DNA from: Parachlamydiales bacterium
GTDB taxonomy: Bacteria > Chlamydiota > Chlamydiia > Chlamydiales > JAJFMK01
Assembly: GCA_020050175.1 (NCBI GenBank)
Contig: JAGVKY010000192.1
Span: 1-9,879, forward strand
DNA: 9,879 bases
Direction: 5' to 3'
Numbering within the stretch: the first letter of the stretch is position 1; each line of letters starts with the position of its first letter. Shown here one piece after another: positions 6,288-9,879 of the stretch. The translations under genes were made by a program, and so were the position numbers. The notes beneath the pieces were generated by a model. It worked only from the letters and a program-made list of their open reading frames with translations. It was not told the DNA's origin and ran no database searches.

Positions 6288-6436
6288 TGAATGTTAAAGA
6301 CTCTCGGTATGAGTTTCGTTTTGATGAAAAACCCCCTTTTTTCCTCTTAAATTGGGCAAAGGCTGCTATAGAAAGAGGAATCATCTTCTACTTCGAAAGA
6401 ATTATTCCACCGTCAACTAAAGTTCTCACCAATTGA
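6287..6436 (+). CDS. Small hypothetical ORF (49 aa), doubtful
   Basis: This plus-strand frame from ATG 6287 to TGA 6434-6436 is too short for a standard ORF cutoff. The product has a protein-like composition: a charged start (MNVKDSRYEFRFDEKPPFF), then LLNWAKAAIERGIIFYFER, then IIPPSTKVLTN. The frame is open upstream to a stop at 6212-6214, so a longer remnant is possible. There is no clear ribosome binding site, and I recognise no family. It is either a small gene, a fragment of a decayed gene, or chance. Confidence 0.2.
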   Translation: MNVKDSRYEFRFDEKPPFFLLNWAKAAIERGIIFYFERIIPPSTKVLTN

Positions 6437-6479
6437 ATAGATGTTACTGTCCCTATTCATGAAGAGAGAACATGGGGAA

Positions 6480-6698
6480 TTATTTTTGACGGTAAATAAT
6501 GCGAGCTTTTGTGAGGTCGTAGGGGGACATTTCGATCGTGACTCGGTCTCCGATCAAAACCCTAATATTTTTCATCCGCATTTTACCACAAAGGTGGGCC
6601 ATCACTTCTTTGCCATTCGGTAGAAGGACTCGGAAAGTCAGGTTGGGCAAAAGTTCTTGGACAGTTCCTTCGAGTTTGATGGTGTCTTCTTTCGGCAT
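6480..6698 (-). CDS. infA: Translation initiation factor IF-1
   Basis: IF-1 occupies the 30S A site during initiation and aids IF-2 and IF-3. The 72-residue product is exactly the family length and is a single S1-type OB fold. It starts MPKEDTIKLEGTVQELLPN and continues with FRVLLPNGKEVMAHLCGKMR, then IRVLIGDRVTIEMSPYDLTK and ARIIYR, the usual IF-1 pattern (GKMR is commonly GKMR or GKLR). The ATG at 6698 has no close ribosome binding site. It is divergent from pncB across a 65-nt gap and is the first gene of the minus-strand translation cluster, as in Chlamydia. Confidence 0.96.
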   Translation of the reverse strand: MPKEDTIKLEGTVQELLPNLTFRVLLPNGKEVMAHLCGKMRMKNIRVLIGDRVTIEMSPYDLTKARIIYRQK

Positions 6699-6732
6699 AA
6701 AGAATTGGGAAAAAAACCTCTAGTTGACCAAA

Positions 6733-6762
6733 ATTGTCTGCTCTGGTCCTCTAAAACGTCAA
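6733..6762 (-). promoter_or_regulatory. Candidate infA promoter
   Basis: On the minus strand TTGACG (6757-6762, five of six) is followed by an 18-nt spacer and GACAAT (6733-6738, four of six, with the key A2 and T6). A start near 6725 would give a leader of about 27 nt. The -35 box touches the pncB start codon, so the two divergent genes share this 65-nt gap. A plus-strand TTGACC (6724-6729) is a weak -35 candidate for pncB, but its best -10 (TCTAAA, 6750) sits 20 nt away. Confidence 0.4.
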
Positions 6763-6763
6763 G

Positions 6764-8236
6764 ATGAATTACATTCCACTCACTTCCGCACTCCTAACAG
6801 ACCTCTACCAATTGACAATGGCGGCTGGCTTTTTCCGATTAGGAATGGCGAATCAAGAAGCAGTTTACCACTATTTTTTCCGCCGCCCTCCTTTTTCCGG
6901 CGGATTTACTGTCACTGCAGGCTTGGAATCTCTCATTTCATTTATTCGAAATTTCAAATACCAACCTGATGAGATCGACTATCTTCGCTCTCTCAAAACA
7001 AACAATGATAAACCGCTTTTCGACGAAGATTTTCTCTCTTATCTAAAAAACTTTAAAATTGAGCTTGATATCGATGCGGCACCCGAAGGAAGTGTCGTCT
7101 TTCCTTACGAACCGATTGCACGGGTAAGGGGACCTATGCTTCAGGCTCAACTTCTCGAAACTCCTCTTTTGAATCTCTTGAATTTCCCGACTTTAATCGC
7201 TACCAAAGCATCGAGAATGGTCCTTGCAGCGCGAGGCGACCCAGTTGTTGAATTTGGACTGCGACGCGCTCAAGGGGTCGATGGAGCTTTAACTGCTAGC
7301 AGGTCGGCTTATGTAGGGGGTGTTACATCCACCTCAAACGTCCAAGCGGGCAAATGTTTCGGTATTCCTGTTAGCGGCACACAAGCCCACTCGTGGATCC
7401 TCTCTTTTGATGAAGAGATCGAGGCTTTCCGCGCTTTTGCAAAAGTTTATCCCGACCAGACAACGATTTTAGTCGACACCTTCGATACACACGAAGGGAT
7501 CAAAAAGGCCATTGAAGTAGGTAAAGAACTTAAAAAAACAGGAAAAGATCTTTATGCGATCCGCTTAGACTCGGGCGATCTGGCCAACTTAAGCGAATGG
7601 GCGCGCGACGAACTAGATAGGGCCGGTTTAAAAAACACGCTCATCATCGCCAGTAACGAACTTGACGAGTGGCTCATTTCGGAATTAAAGCGGCAGGGAG
7701 CCAAGATCAGCTGCTGGGGAATTGGAACCAATCTTTCGACCGGCGGCGGACAAGGGGCCCTAGATGGTGTCTATAAACTCTCTGCGATTCGATCGCCTTC
7801 TGGAGAATGGCAATACAAATTGAAGCTGTCTGAACAGCTGCAAAAAATATCTAATCCTGGGTTTCTACAAGTAAAGCGGTATTTTAATCGATCGGGGAAA
7901 CCGGTCGCCGATCTTATTTACGATGAGTGGATCGGAGTCAACGAAGAGCCTATTCTTTGTGATTTGACTGATCCCACAAGACATAAAAGGCTTTCGCGGC
8001 AATTGAGCTCAAAGTCAATTTTAGAGCCTATTTTCAGGGGTGGAGAGTGTGTTTACACCTCCCCTCCTCTTAAAGAGATCCGAGAGTTGGCTAAGAAAAA
8101 TCTCGAAATTTTCCCCAATGAAATTAAGCGTTTCGTTAATCCGCATCTTTTCACTGTAGGCTTTGAGCAAAAGTACCATGAGCTTAAGCTTTCTTTGATT
8201 GAAGCCATACGCAGCCATCGCATGGAGTTATCATGA
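6764..8236 (+). CDS. pncB: Nicotinate phosphoribosyltransferase
   Basis: It converts nicotinate and PRPP to nicotinate mononucleotide with ATP hydrolysis, the entry step of the Preiss-Handler NAD pathway, in the cytoplasm. The 490 residues match the longer NAPRT type (as in Gram-positive bacteria and human NAPRT), not the roughly 400-residue E. coli type. Motifs: LLTDLYQLTMA (10-20), EFGLRRAQG (163-171), SGTQAHSWI (204-212, with His209 as the expected phosphorylated histidine), VDTFDT (237-242), RLDSGDL (267-273) and GIGTNL (319-324). The start is fixed by an in-frame TAA at 6752-6754; there is no good ribosome binding site. Its stop overlaps the pncA start by ATGA. Confidence 0.95.
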   Translation: MNYIPLTSALLTDLYQLTMAAGFFRLGMANQEAVYHYFFRRPPFSGGFTVTAGLESLISFIRNFKYQPDEIDYLRSLKTNNDKPLFDEDFLSYLKNFKIELDIDAAPEGSVVFPYEPIARVRGPMLQAQLLETPLLNLLNFPTLIATKASRMVLAARGDPVVEFGLRRAQGVDGALTASRSAYVGGVTSTSNVQAGKCFGIPVSGTQAHSWILSFDEEIEAFRAFAKVYPDQTTILVDTFDTHEGIKKAIEVGKELKKTGKDLYAIRLDSGDLANLSEWARDELDRAGLKNTLIIASNELDEWLISELKRQGAKISCWGIGTNLSTGGGQGALDGVYKLSAIRSPSGEWQYKLKLSEQLQKISNPGFLQVKRYFNRSGKPVADLIYDEWIGVNEEPILCDLTDPTRHKRLSRQLSSKSILEPIFRGGECVYTSPPLKEIRELAKKNLEIFPNEIKRFVNPHLFTVGFEQKYHELKLSLIEAIRSHRMELS

Positions 8237-8817
8237 CCGCCCTTCTACTGGTTGACATTCAGAACGATTTTCTGCCTGGAGGTTCCCTTGCTGTACCAAA
8301 TGGGAATGAGATTCTTCCAGTGGTCACAAAATTAATGGACTTCCCCTTCGATTTGATTGTTGCCTCCCAAGATCACCACCCAGAAGGTCACATCAGTTTT
8401 GCTTCGACTCATGGTAAGAAAATTGGCGAAATGATCCATAACCAAATCCTCTGGCCCGATCATTGTGTTCAAGGATCAAAGGGGGCTGAGTTAGAATCTT
8501 CCATTGATCAGGAGAGGATAGCCCGCATCTTTCCAAAAGGAAGCGATCCGCAAATCGACAGCTACAGCGCTTTTTTTGATAATCAAAGACTCCGTTCGAC
8601 GGGACTTGGGGAGTATTTGAGGGAAAAAAAGATCGAAAAAATAGTGGTCGTCGGGCTCGCTACCGACTATTGCGTCCTTTGGACGACGCTAGACGCTCTT
8701 TCTCTTGGCTTTAAAGTTGACCTTGTTGTCGAGGGCTGCCGCGGAATTGACCTAAGAAAAGGAGACGTTACCGCCGCCTTAAAAGAAATGGAAAAAGCAG
8801 GGGCTCAACTCGTGTGA
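8233..8817 (+). CDS. pncA: Nicotinamidase
   Basis: It deamidates nicotinamide to nicotinate, the substrate of PncB, so the two overlapping genes encode consecutive steps. The 194-residue isochorismatase-fold protein keeps the whole active site: catalytic triad Asp8 (LLLVDIQNDFLPGGSLAVP), Lys102 (FPKGSDP) and Cys147 (GLATDYCVLWT), and metal ligands Asp47, His49 (SQDHHPEGHISF) and His77 (WPDHCVQG). The ATG overlaps the pncB stop (ATGA) and is preceded by GGAG, typical of translational coupling. The homologue in Mycobacterium tuberculosis activates pyrazinamide. Isochorismatase relatives lack this exact set, so the call is firm. Confidence 0.94.
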   Translation: MTALLLVDIQNDFLPGGSLAVPNGNEILPVVTKLMDFPFDLIVASQDHHPEGHISFASTHGKKIGEMIHNQILWPDHCVQGSKGAELESSIDQERIARIFPKGSDPQIDSYSAFFDNQRLRSTGLGEYLREKKIEKIVVVGLATDYCVLWTTLDALSLGFKVDLVVEGCRGIDLRKGDVTAALKEMEKAGAQLV

Positions 8818-8823
8818 GCCCCT
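8799..8823 (-). terminator. Hairpin at the pncA stop codon, oriented for the opposite strand
   Basis: AGGGGCTCA (8799-8807) pairs perfectly with TGAGCCCCT (8815-8823) around a 7-nt loop, and the right arm contains the pncA TGA stop. The plus-strand flank has no U-run, but on the minus strand the stem is followed by GCTTTTTCC. The hairpin therefore looks like the terminator of the 97-aa gene at 8832-9125, placed inside the 3' end of pncA. Confidence 0.65.
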
Positions 8824-8831
8824 AGACTCGA

Positions 8832-9125
8832 TTACAGATCTTTCCGGATGTCGTTTCTTCGGACGTCCTCATTTCTTCTGATTTCATCTCTTCTACAGTC
8901 ATCATGTCTTACTTTACAGGCACCGCAGCAACATTTGCCACAGCAGCAGCAAGTTAGATTCCAAATGGCTAAGAGGCCGAAGAGAATGAGTCCGATATAG
9001 CTGGCCGCTTCTGGAAAAACAAAATTTCCAATACTGATTGGAAAGGGTGAAAAAATTCTCCAAAGGTAGAGAAGGGCTATAAGAAGAAAGACAATCCCTG
9101 ATACTAAAAGATTTGCTCTGTGCAT
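8832..9125 (-). CDS. Small two-TM protein with cysteine cluster and charged repeat tail
   Basis: I do not recognise this 97-residue family. Two hydrophobic segments (about 5-25, LLVSGIVFLLIALLYLW, and about 41-57, ASYIGLILFGLLAIWNL) are followed by a run of eight cysteines within CCCCGKCCCGAC (59-70) and one more at 77. A hydrophilic tail then repeats a basic-acidic unit (RRDEI, RRNEDV, RRNDI, RKDL). The frame extends upstream to a TTG at 9278, but the ATG at 9125 is preferred: AAGGA lies 8 nt upstream, with a promoter candidate above it. The cysteines could bind metal or be lipid-modified at the membrane surface; this is inference. It is convergent with pncA and shares its end hairpin. Confidence 0.65.
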   Translation of the reverse strand: MHRANLLVSGIVFLLIALLYLWRIFSPFPISIGNFVFPEAASYIGLILFGLLAIWNLTCCCCGKCCCGACKVRHDDCRRDEIRRNEDVRRNDIRKDL

Positions 9126-9153
9126 AAAATATTTCCTTGTTTTGCTTAATTTC

Positions 9154-9182
9154 AAATTACCCCCTTTTTTACTGGTGGTCAA
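9154..9182 (-). promoter_or_regulatory. Candidate promoter of the cysteine-cluster gene
   Basis: TTGACC (9177-9182, five of six) is followed by exactly 17 nt and TAATTT (9154-9159, three of six with T1, A2 and T6). A start near 9147 would give a leader of about 22 nt containing the AAGGA ribosome binding site. This supports the ATG at 9125 over the upstream TTG. Confidence 0.4.
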
Positions 9183-9292
9183 GCATTCCCTTAATCGCTG
9201 GATCATCCCTAATAGCAAGGAGACTGAAATAGAAGAACTTAGGTAATCATCTGCATCAATGGGCAAGAAAAATGTCAAAATTACACAACCTT

Positions 9293-9796
9293 TTAAGCTT
9301 GAGAAACTTCGTCATGATAGCGGTAAAGATGATCATAAGTGATTTTGATCAAAACATAGGCAGGAATAGAAAAAAGAAGCCCAATGATCCCACCCATTAT
9401 TCCACCGATTATCAAAACAATAATACTTGTTAGAGGGTGAATAAAAAGAGTTTTACCCATGACAAGATTAGAAATGATCATTCCTTCAAGGCCAGCTACA
9501 AAAACAACCAGACAGGTCGTTTCTATCCCCATTGTTATTCCCATAGAAAATCCCACTAAAATCGGAATGATCATCGAAAGAAAGGCTCCGACAGTTGGAA
9601 TGATATAAAATATCAAAGAAAAAAGAGCTAAAATAAAAGGGTAAGGGATTCCTATAATTAAAAAACCAATTAAGAGTAGGATACTACTGATCAGGGCAAT
9701 AATAAATCGACCATCGATGAAATGGACTAGCATCTCATCCACTTCTTTCATGTAACTTTTAACCCGCTTTTTATGATTTTCAGGGCGTTGTTGCAT
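9293..9796 (-). CDS. Half-length AI-2E/PerM-family membrane protein, N-terminal half missing
   Basis: The product resembles the C-terminal half of the AI-2E family exporter/permease group (PerM, YdiK, TqsA; some are Na+/H+ or autoinducer transporters). Key features are FIDGRFIIALISSILLLIGF, then IIGIPYPFILALFSLIFYIIPTVGAF (family pattern G-P-F...IP.VG), then a GLEGMIISNLVMGKTLFIHPL block and terminal hydrophobic helices. Full-length members are about 350 residues; this frame has 167 with about four or five membrane segments. An ATG at 9796 with AGAGGG 4 nt upstream is a plausible start. The same frame has a stop at 9872-9874 and no recognisable N-terminal half precedes it. Likely a decayed gene or a stand-alone C-terminal domain. 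Confidence 0.65.
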   Translation of the reverse strand: MQQRPENHKKRVKSYMKEVDEMLVHFIDGRFIIALISSILLLIGFLIIGIPYPFILALFSLIFYIIPTVGAFLSMIIPILVGFSMGITMGIETTCLVVFVAGLEGMIISNLVMGKTLFIHPLTSIIVLIIGGIMGGIIGLLFSIPAYVLIKITYDHLYRYHDEVSQA

Positions 9797-9850
9797 AAGT
9801 CCCTCTAGGCAGTTGTGAAGGCAGAGAAAAGAGCGGAAGTATGTTGAGGG

Positions 9851-9874
9851 AAATAAAAAGTTGAGGCAACCTCA
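9851..9874 (-). terminator. Weak terminator-like hairpin at the right edge
   Basis: TGAGG (9862-9866) and CCTCA (9870-9874) can pair around a 3-nt loop, and on the minus strand they are followed by CTTTTTATTT. The stem is only 5 bp, so it is a weak candidate. If real, it ends a gene lying beyond the window and separates it from the AI-2E fragment. Confidence 0.3.
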
Positions 9875-9879
9875 GCAGG

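Larger units (their letters stand above)
6152..6479. other. Non-genic gap between infA and tRNA-Thr
   Basis: This 328-nt stretch has no recognised gene. It holds a possible promoter for tRNA-Thr/tuf (listed separately), a 49-codon open frame on the plus strand (listed separately), a T-run near 6337-6342, and a weak minus-strand hairpin (TGAATAG/CTATTCA near 6434-6460) after infA whose 12-nt loop and lack of a U-tract make it a poor terminator. infA may therefore be co-transcribed with the tRNA-Thr/tuf unit. Confidence 0.5.

Noticed and set aside
6434..6460. Hairpin after infA as an intrinsic terminator
   Set aside because: The 7-bp stem is AT-rich with a 12-nt loop and no following U-tract; more likely chance.
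9273..9278. Perfect TTGACA as a -35 box and TTG start of a 148-residue protein
   Set aside because: No usable -10 follows at 16-18 nt (TGCAGA), there is no ribosome binding site, and the ATG at 9125 is better supported.
1..9879. Mobile element, phage, CRISPR array or defence system
   Set aside because: No transposase, integrase, spaced direct repeats, Cas or toxin-antitoxin genes were seen; most of the window is conserved housekeeping DNA.

Overview
This window looks like chromosomal DNA from a member of the Chlamydiae outside the classical genus Chlamydia (a Waddlia-, Parachlamydia- or Simkania-like environmental chlamydia). The main support is gene order. Read on the minus strand it is infA, tRNA-Thr(GGT), tuf, tRNA-Trp(CCA), secE, nusG, rplK, rplA, rplJ, rplL, which matches the chlamydial translation cluster as I remember it. 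The beta-propeller/FN3-type protein at the left edge is also a style I associate with environmental chlamydiae. The family-level assignment is inference.

Left edge (1-1440, plus strand): the 3' part of a large secreted or surface-type protein with beta-propeller-like repeats and a C-terminal fibronectin-III-like domain. It ends at a near-perfect hairpin terminator. A second hairpin ends the converging ribosomal operon.

Centre (about 1605-6698, minus strand): an almost uninterrupted block of core translation and transcription genes. Transcription runs from infA (IF-1) through tRNA-Thr, EF-Tu, tRNA-Trp, SecE, NusG, L11, L1 and L10 to L7/L12. In most bacteria rpoB and rpoC follow rplL; here rplL is followed by terminators and a convergent unrelated gene. 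Each tRNA is followed within 5-7 nt by a related palindromic element. The rplK-rplA gap holds a good internal promoter candidate that would give a nearly leaderless rplA mRNA.

Right (6764-8817, plus strand): a two-gene pncB-pncA operon, divergent from infA, for nicotinamide to nicotinate to NaMN salvage. The genes overlap by ATGA and the expected catalytic residues are intact. The hairpin at the pncA stop codon has its T-run on the opposite strand, so it probably terminates the converging gene.

Right edge (8832-9796, minus strand): a 97-residue two-TM protein with an eight-cysteine cluster and a charged repeat tail, and a half-length AI-2E/PerM-family membrane protein that lacks the N-terminal half. 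No CRISPR array, insertion sequence, rRNA or phage gene was seen. The most unexplained items are the small cysteine-cluster membrane protein, the paired post-tRNA palindromes, the missing rpoBC linkage and the truncated AI-2E gene.
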